Shown piece by piece: positions 8,497 to 17,044 of a stretch of 64,000 nt of DNA. The notes beneath the pieces are model-generated. The model saw nothing but the letters and a program-made list of their open reading frames with translations, was not told where the DNA came from and made no database searches. How positions within the stretch are numbered: the stretch's first letter is position 1; each line of letters begins with the position of its first letter. The stretch is from NCBI GenBank assembly GCA_030950375.1, contig JAUZRN010000007.1, forward strand, positions 1 to 64,000. Direction: 5' to 3'. The translations under genes were made by a program, and so were the position numbers. The DNA is from Rhodothermus sp. (GTDB lineage Bacteria > Bacteroidota > Rhodothermia > Rhodothermales > Rhodothermaceae).

Positions 8497-9652
8497 GCTT
8501 GCCCCAACAGGCACCGTAACCTCCCCCGTACAGGTGGTGCCTGCGCAGCGCCGGCGCCTGCTGCGTAAATTTATCGATTTGCCCTATCAGCTTTACCGGG
8601 ACAATCCCTACTGGGTCCCCCCCCTGCGGCGCGATGTAGCTGAAACGCTCTCCGCCCGCAAAAATCCTTTCTTCGAACATGGTCAGATTCAACCATTTCT
8701 GGCCCTTGATGGAACGGGCCGCGTCGTTGGCCGCATCGCGGCCATTGTTAATGGCATGCATCTGAAAAAGTACCACGATGGCGTCGGCTTCTTTGGCTTT
8801 TTTGAGTGCGTGCCCGACTTTGCCGTGGCACGCGCGCTCTTCGACGCAGCTGCCGAGTGGCTACGTCAGCAGGGATTGCAACGCATGCGCGGCCCGACCA
8901 ATCCTTCCCTTAACGATGTTGCCGGCCTGCTGGTTAACGGCTTCGACCGGGCTCCTTCCATTTTGATGCCCTATAATCCGCCCTACTATGTTGAGTTTCT
9001 GGAACGGGCGGGCTTCACGCGGGTCATGACCATGTGGGCCTATTACGTCCATAAAAAGTATCTGCGGGCCGAAAAGCTACGTCGGGGTGCCGAGCTCATC
9101 CGACGGCGCTACCCTTCGGTCACCCTACGCACGCTTGATATGCGCCGCTATGACGAAGAAGCACGGACCGTGCTGGATATCTACAACGACGCCTGGTCTG
9201 AAAACTGGGGCCACGTGCCCATGACGAAAAATGAATTCCAGCACCTGGCCCGTGCCATGAAACAGATCATTGATCCGGAGCTGGTTTTTATTCTGGAAGA
9301 CAACGGACAACCCATAGGCTTCTCAATGCTACTTCCCAATCTCAACCAGGCGCTTCGACTCGTTCGTAATGGCCGGCTGTTTCCGTTCGGATTGGTCAAA
9401 GTGCTACTGGCCGCCCGACTGGGTGCTATTTACGAAACCCGAATGCCGCTGATGGGCATTCGCAGAAAGTACCATGGACGCGGCTTCGATGCTTTGCTCG
9501 TGCTGGAAACGATCGAGCGTGGACAGCGTCGCGGCTATGAAGCCTGTGAAATGAGCTGGGTACTCGACACCAACAAGGTGTTGCTGAACGCTCTCCATCA
9601 CCTCGGAGGCGTTGTAGATAAGGAATATGCACTTTTTGAGCGTCCTCTCTAA
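8483..9652 (+). CDS. GNAT-fold acyltransferase, candidate sphingoid-base N-acyltransferase
   Basis: A 389-residue two-lobed GNAT-like protein. A first part resembles conserved proteins of unknown function (LYRDNPYWVPPLRRDV near the N-terminus; PTNPSLNDVAGLLVNGF). The second lobe ends with MGIRRKYHGRGFDALLVLE, a R-x-x-G-x-G/A-like CoA site, and WVLDTNKVLLNALHHLGG. The gene overlaps the SPT-like gene by 14 bases if the ATG at 8483 is used; an in-frame GTG at 8468 is the alternative. Bacterial ceramide synthases described in Caulobacter are, as I recall, GNAT-type acyltransferases of similar size. The pairing with an SPT homologue makes that role plausible here, but not proven. Confidence 0.65.
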   Translation: MEAVELAPTGTVTSPVQVVPAQRRRLLRKFIDLPYQLYRDNPYWVPPLRRDVAETLSARKNPFFEHGQIQPFLALDGTGRVVGRIAAIVNGMHLKKYHDGVGFFGFFECVPDFAVARALFDAAAEWLRQQGLQRMRGPTNPSLNDVAGLLVNGFDRAPSILMPYNPPYYVEFLERAGFTRVMTMWAYYVHKKYLRAEKLRRGAELIRRRYPSVTLRTLDMRRYDEEARTVLDIYNDAWSENWGHVPMTKNEFQHLARAMKQIIDPELVFILEDNGQPIGFSMLLPNLNQALRLVRNGRLFPFGLVKVLLAARLGAIYETRMPLMGIRRKYHGRGFDALLVLETIERGQRRGYEACEMSWVLDTNKVLLNALHHLGGVVDKEYALFERPL

Positions 9653-10364
9653 ACCCATCCGGTTCGTCTACTTCGACCTGGACGATACGCTGCTCGACCA
9701 TCGTGCAGCCGAGCAGGCGGCCCTGACCGATGTAAAGGCCGCCTTTCCGGACGTATTTGCCCACGTGCCCCTGTCCACCCTACATCAGGCCTACCATACG
9801 ATCAACACGGAACTCTGGGCGCAATACCAGCAGGGAGCCATTGACCGTCCCCGACTGATACACGCCCGATTTGCACGACTAATTGAGGCGTTGAATCTGC
9901 ATCATATCACCCCGGAAGCGCTCAACGCCTGCTACATGGCGCGTTATCGGCAGCACTGGCGCTGGATACCCGGTGCCCGCAAGGCGTTTCTGACCATCGC
10001 CCGCTATTTACCCGTAGGCATTCTAACCAACGGCTTTGCCGCCGTGCAACATGCCAAGTTGGAACGTTTTCCAGAGCTACGTCAGCACACCCGAGCCCTG
10101 GTGATCAGCGAAGAAGTCGGGGTAGCCAAGCCGCATCCTGCCCTCTTTGCCCACGCTACACGTGCAGCGGAGACCGAGCCTTCCGCTATCCTCTATATCG
10201 GTGACTCGTTCACCAGTGATGTGCAGGGGGCCCAGCATGCCGGCTGGCAGGCTGCCTGGTTTGTTCCCAACAGTCCAGCCTCTCCTCCTGAAGGCGTTTT
10301 TGTCTTCTCCAGCTGGCCCGAACTGCTACGTCACTTGGGCATCGACAAACAGCCGCCCCAATAG
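9627..10364 (+). CDS. HAD-family hydrolase (YjjG/dehalogenase-like phosphatase)
   Basis: A 245-residue haloacid-dehalogenase-fold phosphatase. Motif I is FDLDDTLLDHR (nucleophile and general acid Asp), motif II is GILTNGF, motif III is the lysine of VGVAKPHPALF, and motif IV is YIGDSFTSDVQGAQHAGW. The helical cap lies between motifs I and II, as in the YjjG/pyrimidine nucleotidase subgroup. The substrate is unknown; candidates are a nucleotide, a sugar phosphate or a lipid-pathway phosphate. The ATG at 9627 has AGGA six bases upstream. It overlaps the GNAT gene by 26 bases and converges with a small minus-strand gene, overlapping its end by 39 bases. Confidence 0.9.
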   Translation: MHFLSVLSKPIRFVYFDLDDTLLDHRAAEQAALTDVKAAFPDVFAHVPLSTLHQAYHTINTELWAQYQQGAIDRPRLIHARFARLIEALNLHHITPEALNACYMARYRQHWRWIPGARKAFLTIARYLPVGILTNGFAAVQHAKLERFPELRQHTRALVISEEVGVAKPHPALFAHATRAAETEPSAILYIGDSFTSDVQGAQHAGWQAAWFVPNSPASPPEGVFVFSSWPELLRHLGIDKQPPQ

Positions 10365-10682
10365 CCGCCGTTCTCCGTCACGTTCCGCAGCAGGCCGATC
10401 TTCACAGGTGGCGCTCCGCAACCGTTCAACCAGCTCCCGGGTCATCTGCACCTGATCCCGCAGCCCCTCCAACCGAACCTGCAGATGAGCGGCATTACGC
10501 AACAGATCCGGACGTAACACTGCTTGCACCCGCTGCAGCAGCCTGTCTCCATCCCTATAGGCCTGTTCCACCTCGGCCACCAGGGCCTGCAAATCACGGC
10601 TCAGTTGCTCCAGGAGGGCGACCATTTCACCATCCCTCGCCGACCACCAGCCAGGGTCGTGTGCTGCGTTCGCGTCTGCCAT
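10326..10682 (-). CDS. Small coiled-coil hypothetical protein
   Basis: A 118-residue protein, mostly helical and highly charged. Regular leucine and heptad-like spacing (VALLEQLSRDLQALVAEVEQ; VRLEGLRDQVQMTRELVERL) predicts a long coiled coil. There is no signal peptide or membrane segment. The start ATG at 10682 has GAGG seven bases upstream, which supports real translation. I do not recognise a family. Its 3' end overlaps the 3' end of the convergent HAD gene by 39 bases. Function cannot be assigned; a structural or partner-binding role would fit the fold. Confidence 0.6.
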   Translation of the reverse strand: MADANAAHDPGWWSARDGEMVALLEQLSRDLQALVAEVEQAYRDGDRLLQRVQAVLRPDLLRNAAHLQVRLEGLRDQVQMTRELVERLRSATCEDRPAAERDGERRLLGRLFVDAQVT

Positions 10683-10899
10683 GGCGCCTCACGTTGCTTC
10701 TTTTTCTGACAGGGCTGTAGATGCAGACGTTGACCCGAACATTTAGATCCGCCCTCTTTGCATAAAATTTAGATGGACTCTGACTGGCGCAACACCTTTT
10801 CTACCTGAAATCCTCCGCAGCATGCGCCAATAGTACTTACCAGTTCAGCGTCCTGGCTGAGATCTTCTGTAATAGAGCCTCACCGATGCAGATTCTCGT

Positions 10900-11337
10900 A
10901 TGCCTTCCCGGGCAGTGAATGGGCAGCGCCGTTTGTTGCTGCTGCTGGATGCTGATACCACCTTGCACCCGTTTATTCAGGCTGCTTTGCGGCGGGCTCC
11001 CCATGCGCCGCTACGTCACCTGGAGTGCCATGCGGTGGTGCATCCTGACGAACTCCGGAACCACCTGCGTCAACGCCGCTATCATGTGGCGCTGCTTTCG
11101 CTGGAATCAGCCGGACATCCGACCTGGCCCCTGCTGGAAAATGCCCACCGAGCACTGCAGCTCGTTCAGGAGGCCTCTCGTCCCCCTCAACCGTCTCTGG
11201 TAGCGATGACCTCTATAGGCACAACAGCGCACCGCGAGGCCATACTGCGTCTGGGATTTGCCGGCTACCTTTGCAAACCGTTTACGCTGGCGACCCTGTA
11301 CCATGAAATGGCAACAGCGCTGCGGCTGACACTTTGA
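10900..11337 (+). CDS. Stand-alone pseudo-receiver (degenerate response-regulator domain)
   Basis: A 145-residue protein with the alternating beta-alpha pattern of a CheY-like receiver domain. The acidic start (LLLLLDADTT, D17/D19), the switch Thr/Ser (VAMTSIGT) and the conserved Lys-Pro (GYLCKPF) are all present. The strand that should end in the phospho-accepting aspartate reads YHVALLSLESAG, with Ser67 in that position. It therefore probably cannot be phosphorylated in the usual way and may act as a phosphorylation-independent binding domain. No output domain and no histidine kinase neighbour are visible. It converges with the DUF493 gene, one base apart. Confidence 0.65.
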   Translation: MPSRAVNGQRRLLLLLDADTTLHPFIQAALRRAPHAPLRHLECHAVVHPDELRNHLRQRRYHVALLSLESAGHPTWPLLENAHRALQLVQEASRPPQPSLVAMTSIGTTAHREAILRLGFAGYLCKPFTLATLYHEMATALRLTL

Positions 11338-11338
11338 C

Positions 11339-11614
11339 CTACAGGGCAATGACGCCCCGCACCCGCGCGGCCGCCTTGTAAATGGCAATGATTTCGTCGC
11401 TGGATTGCACCTCCATCCGGGCTGTCAGGCTGATGTAGTTCCCCTTACGCGATTCCCGAATGGTTACCGGATAGTGTCCGAAAACCGCTCGAAGCGTGTC
11501 TCGTTCACTTGAGGGTGCGATAAACTTGAAGAGGTACTCGGCCGGCCATTCGTTCTGTTCATCCAGCAGCTCCTGAAATCGATCCCACCAGCTCTGCTTT
11601 GATAAACTGTCCAT
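11339..11614 (-). CDS. DUF493 (YbeD-like) family protein
   Basis: A 91-residue protein with the ferredoxin-like fold pattern of the DUF493/YbeD family: LFKFIAPSSERDTLRAVFG, then VTIRESRKGNYISLTARMEV and the closing SSDEIIAIYKAAARVRGVIA. The length matches the family (~87-100 residues). YbeD-like proteins are presumed small regulatory or ligand-binding proteins and in E. coli lie beside lipoate synthesis genes, but no lipoate gene is present here. It is probably monocistronic, and it reads away from the ROK gene. Confidence 0.8.
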   Translation of the reverse strand: MDSLSKQSWWDRFQELLDEQNEWPAEYLFKFIAPSSERDTLRAVFGHYPVTIRESRKGNYISLTARMEVQSSDEIIAIYKAAARVRGVIAL

Positions 11615-11727
11615 TCGTAGGTCTGGGCTTTTGCTTTACCTGCACGGATTACCAAATGCAAAAAATACGCCTTTTCCCCTTATTCGTTCGCCTGCCCTCA
11701 TGGTCTTTGGGCAGCATACGCCCCTAT

Positions 11728-11766
11728 GGGCTTCGAAATTTCTGGGTATCCCAGAGAAATTAGCCC
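11728..11766. promoter_or_regulatory. Imperfect inverted repeat upstream of the ROK regulator
   Basis: The sequence can fold as GGGCT...AATTTCT-GGG, a TAT loop, then CCCAGAGAAATT-AGCCC, with small bulges. It lies about 105 bases before the ROK start codon, in a 257-base intergenic region that is otherwise AT-rich and gene-free. It could be an operator for the ROK protein or a transcript hairpin. There is no T-run after either arm, so an intrinsic terminator is unlikely. Confidence 0.4.
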
Positions 11767-11871
11767 ATTTCTTTGAAGCAACTCAGGCGCTCCGTTTTAT
11801 TCAAACCTTTAAAATAGAACAAATTATCTTCCATGTATCTTTAAACTCATTCCGAAGAAGCTGCGAAAGCT

Positions 11872-13125
11872 ATGTTGCTGGGCACCAATCTCAAGTATGC
11901 CAAGGCGTACAACTTCCGGATCGTCCTGGAAGCCATCCGCCGTTTCGGCCCGATTTCCCGCGCCGAAGTCGCTCGTCGCACCGGCCTTACTGCCCAGACT
12001 GTTTCAAACATTACCCGTGAACTGCTGGACATGGACCTGGTCTACGAGGCCGAACGACTCCGCGGAGGCCGTGGCGCGCCTTCCATCCAGCTGGTCATCA
12101 ATCCAAACGGCGCTTTTTCGATCGGTCTCGATCTGGATCGTGATCATCTGACGGCCCTTCTGGTTGACTTTGCCGGACAGATCCGCCATCGCATCGACCG
12201 GCCGCTCGACGGTCCGATGCCGCCAGACGAAGCCATGGCCCTCCTGGCACGCACCACAGAAAGCCTACTGGCCGAGGCCGCCATTCCTCGGGAAAAGCTC
12301 TGGGGTGTGGGTGTGGGCATTCCCGGCCCGCTGGGCGTCTCGGAAGACGGACACGTCACTAATGTGGCCAATCCTAAAGCCTTCCCCGGATGGCACCGCG
12401 TGCCCGTTGTGAATATGCTCGAACAACACCTCCAGCTTCCTGTCTTTCTGGAAAACAATGCTACAGCCGCCGCTATTGGTGAACGCTGGTATGGGGCAGG
12501 CCAGCATATCGCCACGTTTTTTTATGTATTCTTCAGCGAAGGGTTAGGCGGTGGACTGATTATCAACGGTCAACCCTATGACGGCCACACCGGCAATGCC
12601 GGTGAGTTGGGATATAGCTATCTGCCCCCTGCGACCTTCTCTGCCGAGGATCTGGCCGTCTTCAAAAAACCACACCTGGGCATTCTGTTTGACGTGCCCC
12701 GTCTGTACCGCCGTCTGCAGGCCTCAGGCTATACAGTCCGGCGCCTGAAAGATCTGGAGCAACTCTTCCAGGATAAGAATCCGATTTTGCATGACTGGCT
12801 GCACTGTGGACTGGAGCATCTGGCTCCGGTCATCCTGGCTATTGAATACGTGCTTGACCCCGAAGCGATCTTTTTTGGCGGTCGCTTCCCCGAGCCGCTT
12901 ATTACCTATGTTATTCATTTTCTGGAGCAACGCCTGGCCGAAATGCGCATTGAGGAGAAACCCCCGGTACGCCTGCTGCCAGGAACAGCCGGTACAGATG
13001 CCGCCGCTCTTGGCCTGGCTACGTTGCCCATGTACATTCACCTGGCGCCCGGCCTCCACGTGCTCCAAAAAACCGGTGATGGGGAAGCTTTCACTCAGGG
13101 TCGCACAGCTAACCCTGCCTATTGA
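11872..13125 (+). CDS. ROK-family transcriptional regulator (NagC/XylR-like)
   Basis: A 417-residue protein with an N-terminal winged helix-turn-helix (~15-75: RFGPISRAEVARRTGLTAQT, VSNITRELLDMDLV) followed by a ROK sugar-kinase-like domain (VGVGIPGPLGV; FSEGLGGGLIING; GNAGELGYS). This architecture is that of NagC/Mlc/XylR repressors, which release DNA on binding a sugar or sugar phosphate. Two features argue against kinase activity: the usual catalytic Asp in E-N-D-A is Asn (LENNATAAAIGE), and the zinc-binding CxCGxxGC segment that normally follows GE.GH is missing. The effector sugar is unknown, and no carbohydrate genes lie next to it. The inverted repeat upstream may be an autoregulatory site. 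Confidence 0.85.
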   Translation: MLLGTNLKYAKAYNFRIVLEAIRRFGPISRAEVARRTGLTAQTVSNITRELLDMDLVYEAERLRGGRGAPSIQLVINPNGAFSIGLDLDRDHLTALLVDFAGQIRHRIDRPLDGPMPPDEAMALLARTTESLLAEAAIPREKLWGVGVGIPGPLGVSEDGHVTNVANPKAFPGWHRVPVVNMLEQHLQLPVFLENNATAAAIGERWYGAGQHIATFFYVFFSEGLGGGLIINGQPYDGHTGNAGELGYSYLPPATFSAEDLAVFKKPHLGILFDVPRLYRRLQASGYTVRRLKDLEQLFQDKNPILHDWLHCGLEHLAPVILAIEYVLDPEAIFFGGRFPEPLITYVIHFLEQRLAEMRIEEKPPVRLLPGTAGTDAAALGLATLPMYIHLAPGLHVLQKTGDGEAFTQGRTANPAY

Positions 13126-13127
13126 GT

Positions 13128-14045
13128 TTAGAAAAGAAACCGCAGAACCTGCTGTGCAAACGCTTCTGGTTGCTCCAGCACCAGCAGGTGGCCAGCAGCG
13201 GAGATTAAGATCCCCTGTGCGTGAGGGAGCCGTTGCAGGGCTACCTGAAGAATATCGGCCGGGGTCTCCGATGGTCGGAAAAATCGATTGGGAATGAGCT
13301 GATCTGCTTCGCCAAATACGACCAGGGTAGGATGCGACACCTCGGGAAGCCGCGCAAACACCGGCTCGTCGAGCATGCCGGCTACTGCCCGTGCATTAGC
13401 TTCGGCATAGGCGCGAAAATCTGTGCGTCGCTGCATTTGCGCACGCTGCTGCAGGAGCCATCCAAACTGATCCGGATCCCAGTGCGCAAAGTTGCGCTGC
13501 ACGTTCTGCGCGTAAAGCGCAGGAGGCATTGCTACAATGGTCTCGGCAGTGAACAGGGCTTTTAGCTGTGCGGCGGCTTCGGGCGTGAAGGTCTCAATGC
13601 CAGCGGGCGCAACCAACACCAGTCGGCGGATGCGGTCCGGGTGCTGCAAGGCCATCGTCAGGGCGATCTGTCCACCCATCGAGAGCCCTACGACATCCAC
13701 CTGTGCCAGCTCCAGCGTATCCAGCCAGGCCGCCAGCACATCTGCATAGAACGAAGGCGTGGCAGGCACGTCATGTTTGTCCGATAACCCAAAGCCCGGC
13801 AGGTCCGGCGCCAGCACCCGGACTTTCTGGCGCAACCGCGGCCAAACCTCACGCCAGATCGACAGGTTTGTACCAAGCCCGTGCACCAGCACGACCGGTG
13901 GCCCGGGCGTCCGACTGTCATAGTACACCAATCGGTAGTTCCGTACCTGAACCGTATCGAGCGAGGAAGGATATCCCACGAGCGGTTGGGCCGCTGCGTC
14001 GATAACTGCAAAGAGGATCATCAGCAGTAATCCGATGGTCTTCAT
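13128..14045 (-). CDS. Exported alpha/beta-hydrolase
   Basis: A 305-residue protein with an N-terminal signal peptide (MKTIGLLLMILFAVIDAAAQ), so it likely acts in the periplasm or outside. It has the alpha/beta-hydrolase core: oxyanion motif VLVHGLGTNLSIW, nucleophile elbow GLSMGGQ (Ser), acid region VVFGEADQLIP and the late histidine in SAAGHLLVLEQP. It probably hydrolyses an ester or a similar carbonyl bond. Its ATG overlaps the TGA of the acyl ligase by 4 bases (ATGA, 14042-14045), making it the last gene of the minus-strand operon. An exported esterase would fit releasing a carboxylic acid for import and activation. Confidence 0.85.
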   Translation of the reverse strand: MKTIGLLLMILFAVIDAAAQPLVGYPSSLDTVQVRNYRLVYYDSRTPGPPVVLVHGLGTNLSIWREVWPRLRQKVRVLAPDLPGFGLSDKHDVPATPSFYADVLAAWLDTLELAQVDVVGLSMGGQIALTMALQHPDRIRRLVLVAPAGIETFTPEAAAQLKALFTAETIVAMPPALYAQNVQRNFAHWDPDQFGWLLQQRAQMQRRTDFRAYAEANARAVAGMLDEPVFARLPEVSHPTLVVFGEADQLIPNRFFRPSETPADILQVALQRLPHAQGILISAAGHLLVLEQPEAFAQQVLRFLF

Positions 14046-15562
14046 AGGGAAAGCCTGTGCAATGCCTGCTGTCGAAGCGCCTGTTTATCGCACTTACCGG
14101 TAGGACCGAGCGGCAGTGCCTTCAGGAAAAATACGTGGCGAGGTATCTTGTAGCCGGCCAGTTGCGTCCGGCAATAGGCTTGCACTGCCTCGGCCGTCAG
14201 CGTTCGTCCGGGCTTCAACACCAGAAAGGCAGCGCCGGTCTCGCCCCACTTCGCATCGGGCACACCTACCACAGCCGCATCGGCTACGTCCGGATGCGCC
14301 CGAAGCACGGACTCAATTTCGGCAGGATAGACATTTTCTCCACCGCTGATGTACATGTCTTTTTTGCGTCCCACGACATAGAAATAGCCGTCTGCATCCT
14401 GCCGCACCAGATCGCCCGTGTGGAACCAGCCGTCTGCATCGATCGCTTCGGCCGTCGCTTCAGGCCGTCGCCAGTAACCCGGCGTTACCACCGGTCCCCG
14501 CATCAGCAATTCGCCCACGGCATCCACCCCTACCTCGCGCCCCTGCCCATCGACCACACGCACCTCAACATAGAAGTTGGGGAACCCTATCGACCCGATC
14601 TTCCGGAGGGCATCGGCCTCCGGTAGCGAAAAGCAGTTGACGCCCACTTCCGTCATGCCAAATCCCTGGCGAATCGGGACCCCCTTCGCATGCCACCGCC
14701 GAATCAGCGACTCCGGCATCGCCTCGCCCCCTACCACGGCATAGCGAACCGTCTTGAACGAAGTCTGCTCGAATCGGGGATGATCGGCCAGCATCCGAAG
14801 CATGGTGGGCACGCCCCACAGGATCGTGATACCCGCCTCGTCACAGAGTTGGAGGATCCGCGCCGGATCAAAGCGGTCGAGCAGGTACGTGTGCCCCCCT
14901 TTGAATAAGAAAGGCGTCAGCAGCACGTTCCAGCCTCCCGTGTGGTAAAACGGCGCGGCATTGAAGGAGATGTCCTGGCTGGTCAGATCCAGGCGGTGGA
15001 TGGTATTGAAGGCGTTCCAGGCAATCATCCCGTGCGTAATGATCGCGCCTTTAGGACGGCCAGTCGTTCCCGAGGTGTAAAGAATCATGAGGGGATCATC
15101 CAACCCTACCACAGCGCGCTTTTGAAGACGGACACCGGAGCGTGCAAACGTATGGATCCTTTCCAGCGGGAGCCGTAGGTCAGGGCCTAACGTCTCTGCC
15201 ACGTCGGCATAGGGCGCATCATAGAGGAGCAATGCAGGGGCACTGTCGGCCACCTGATAGGCCAGCTCAGGCACGGCCAGCCGATAATTCAGCGGCACCA
15301 GGATCCATCCAGCCTTTTGACAGGCCACGAATAGTAGCACATGCTCGGGTCGGTTCTCGGCCAGGACTGCAATACGATCCCCTTTCTGCAAACCGAAATG
15401 CGTGGCAAGAGCGGCCGCCAGCGCCTCGCCTTCCTCATGCAATCGGGCAAACGTCCAGCACGCACCGGTCGGCACCCAGGTAAGCGCCGGACGATCTGGC
15501 CAGTACTGCGCATTGCGTTCCAGCCAGTCCGTGCGAATAAAAGACGGCCTTTGCTGCGTCAT
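14042..15562 (-). CDS. AMP-forming acyl-CoA synthetase (ANL superfamily)
   Basis: A 506-residue adenylate-forming ligase. Motifs are the P-loop-like MILYTSGTTGRPKGAIITHG, the GFGMTEVG adenine-side motif, the hinge segment FHTGDLVRQDADGYFYVVGR with KKDMYISGGENVYP, and the C-terminal catalytic lysine in LGPTGKCDKQALR. It should activate a carboxylic acid as the acyl-AMP and pass it to CoA; fatty or aromatic acids are possible. The ATG at 15562 overlaps the symporter stop by 4 bases (ATGA); an in-frame TTG 33 bases upstream is a less likely start. The coupling to transporter and hydrolase genes suggests it activates the imported compound. Confidence 0.92.
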   Translation of the reverse strand: MTQQRPSFIRTDWLERNAQYWPDRPALTWVPTGACWTFARLHEEGEALAAALATHFGLQKGDRIAVLAENRPEHVLLFVACQKAGWILVPLNYRLAVPELAYQVADSAPALLLYDAPYADVAETLGPDLRLPLERIHTFARSGVRLQKRAVVGLDDPLMILYTSGTTGRPKGAIITHGMIAWNAFNTIHRLDLTSQDISFNAAPFYHTGGWNVLLTPFLFKGGHTYLLDRFDPARILQLCDEAGITILWGVPTMLRMLADHPRFEQTSFKTVRYAVVGGEAMPESLIRRWHAKGVPIRQGFGMTEVGVNCFSLPEADALRKIGSIGFPNFYVEVRVVDGQGREVGVDAVGELLMRGPVVTPGYWRRPEATAEAIDADGWFHTGDLVRQDADGYFYVVGRKKDMYISGGENVYPAEIESVLRAHPDVADAAVVGVPDAKWGETGAAFLVLKPGRTLTAEAVQAYCRTQLAGYKIPRHVFFLKALPLGPTGKCDKQALRQQALHRLSL

Positions 15563-17034
15563 GATGTGATCGGATTTGTTTTTTGCTGCCTCCAATGCGC
15601 CAGCAGCGCGACCGCCGTGCTGCTCAGCACGGCCCAGGTGGCAGGAACCGCCGGGTTATTCCAGTACGGCCCGATCTGGCCGTAGTAGATACCGAAATGC
15701 ACGACCAGAGCCGTCACAGCCGCCACCGCCACCACCCGGGGCCGAAGCGAAAGGCCCAGTACACCCAGCAATACCGGCGCAAAGGTAGCGGCAAACAGCC
15801 CATAGACTCCATTCTGCGCCAGAATCGCTACGGAAAGGGCCGGCGTGAGCTGGTCGTAGCCGAGCACAAACAGCACGGGGGCCAGCATTGCCAGCGTGAA
15901 CTTACCTAATCGGAGGGCTCGCCGCTCCGCCACGTCTGGAGCAATCCCACGGAGCAAAGCCCACGATCGGTACAGATCATTGGCAACAATGGCTGCCAGC
16001 GCCACCATCAGGCCTTCCAGCGTTGAGTAGCCGGCGGCCAGCAATCCGATCGTAATCAGGCCGCGCACGATCGGCCCGAAGCGTTCTACCAGATAGGTCG
16101 GGATAACGGCGTCAGCCATCAGCCCGGCCTCGGGCATCAGGAGCCGGGCATACAACCCGGTCAGCAGCACAGAGAAAAACACAAAAGCTATCCCGAAACC
16201 GACCAGCAGGTAGCGCCCCACCTCGGCCTCCGAGCGCAGGTACAGCACCTTGGAAAGCAGATGGGGCTGCGTGATCACGGCTACCCCGACCACAAAATTG
16301 GCTACAAAGACCTCAAACGGACTGCGAAACAGCAAACTCTCGGGATTGACAGGCCGTGCCAGGTTTAGATCGATAGCCGCCAGCCGAGCCAAGAGGCCGG
16401 ACAGTCCCTCCTCCCAGTAAGACAGGCCGGATCCGATCAGCAGCACGGCCACGATGAGCATGATCAGCGCCTGGGCCGTGTTCGTCAGCGTATGCGCACC
16501 GGCTCCCCCCAGCAGCAGATACCCCATTGGAATAGCGATGGTCAACCCCAGCGCGGCTACCAGTCCGATGCCCAGCACGCTGGAAAGCACCCGGGCCAGC
16601 CCCACTACGATCAGTACCATGAAGGTGATGAGCAGCAGACTGAGCAGCGCATAGAGCACGCCGAGGCGCCGATCGCCAAAGCGTGCTGCAATCCACTGCG
16701 GCAGGGTCAACGCTGCATAGCGATCGCCCACCTGACGAAAACGCCGGCTCAGCACCACCAGGCCCACCAGGATGCCCAGCGGCGTGGCTATCCCGTACCC
16801 CAGATAACCAGCCCAACCATAGAGATAGACCAGTCCCGGGTTAATGACAAAAGTCGCAGCACTGGTCAGATTCGCTGCCAGCGAGAGGCCTACCAGTACC
16901 GGACTGACGGCACGGCTTCCGACCGAAAACCCTGCCAGTCCACGCACCCCGCGTAGCCCGAGTAGGGCCGCACCGCCCACCAGTAACAGGTAGGCCAGAA
17001 AGAATCCCCAGCCGATCGCATGGTCCGATAGCAT
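15559..17034 (-). CDS. Sodium/solute symporter (SSS family)
   Basis: About 491 residues and 12-13 hydrophobic segments, with the SSS family pattern: N-terminal GFSVGSRAVSPVLVGLSLAA after the first helices, GWAGYLGYGIATPLGI, a helix-rich core and GYSTLEGLMVALAAIVANDL in the second half. It imports an organic solute with Na+; the family includes acetate, proline, pantothenate and sugar carriers. I chose the ATG at 17034 because GAGGGG lies 6 bases upstream and an N-terminal membrane segment begins there; a longer frame starting at 17097 would add unlikely residues. Its neighbours suggest the substrate is a carboxylate later joined to CoA. Confidence 0.88.
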   Translation of the reverse strand: MLSDHAIGWGFFLAYLLLVGGAALLGLRGVRGLAGFSVGSRAVSPVLVGLSLAANLTSAATFVINPGLVYLYGWAGYLGYGIATPLGILVGLVVLSRRFRQVGDRYAALTLPQWIAARFGDRRLGVLYALLSLLLITFMVLIVVGLARVLSSVLGIGLVAALGLTIAIPMGYLLLGGAGAHTLTNTAQALIMLIVAVLLIGSGLSYWEEGLSGLLARLAAIDLNLARPVNPESLLFRSPFEVFVANFVVGVAVITQPHLLSKVLYLRSEAEVGRYLLVGFGIAFVFFSVLLTGLYARLLMPEAGLMADAVIPTYLVERFGPIVRGLITIGLLAAGYSTLEGLMVALAAIVANDLYRSWALLRGIAPDVAERRALRLGKFTLAMLAPVLFVLGYDQLTPALSVAILAQNGVYGLFAATFAPVLLGVLGLSLRPRVVAVAAVTALVVHFGIYYGQIGPYWNNPAVPATWAVLSSTAVALLAHWRQQKTNPITS

Positions 17035-17044
17035 GGCACACCCC

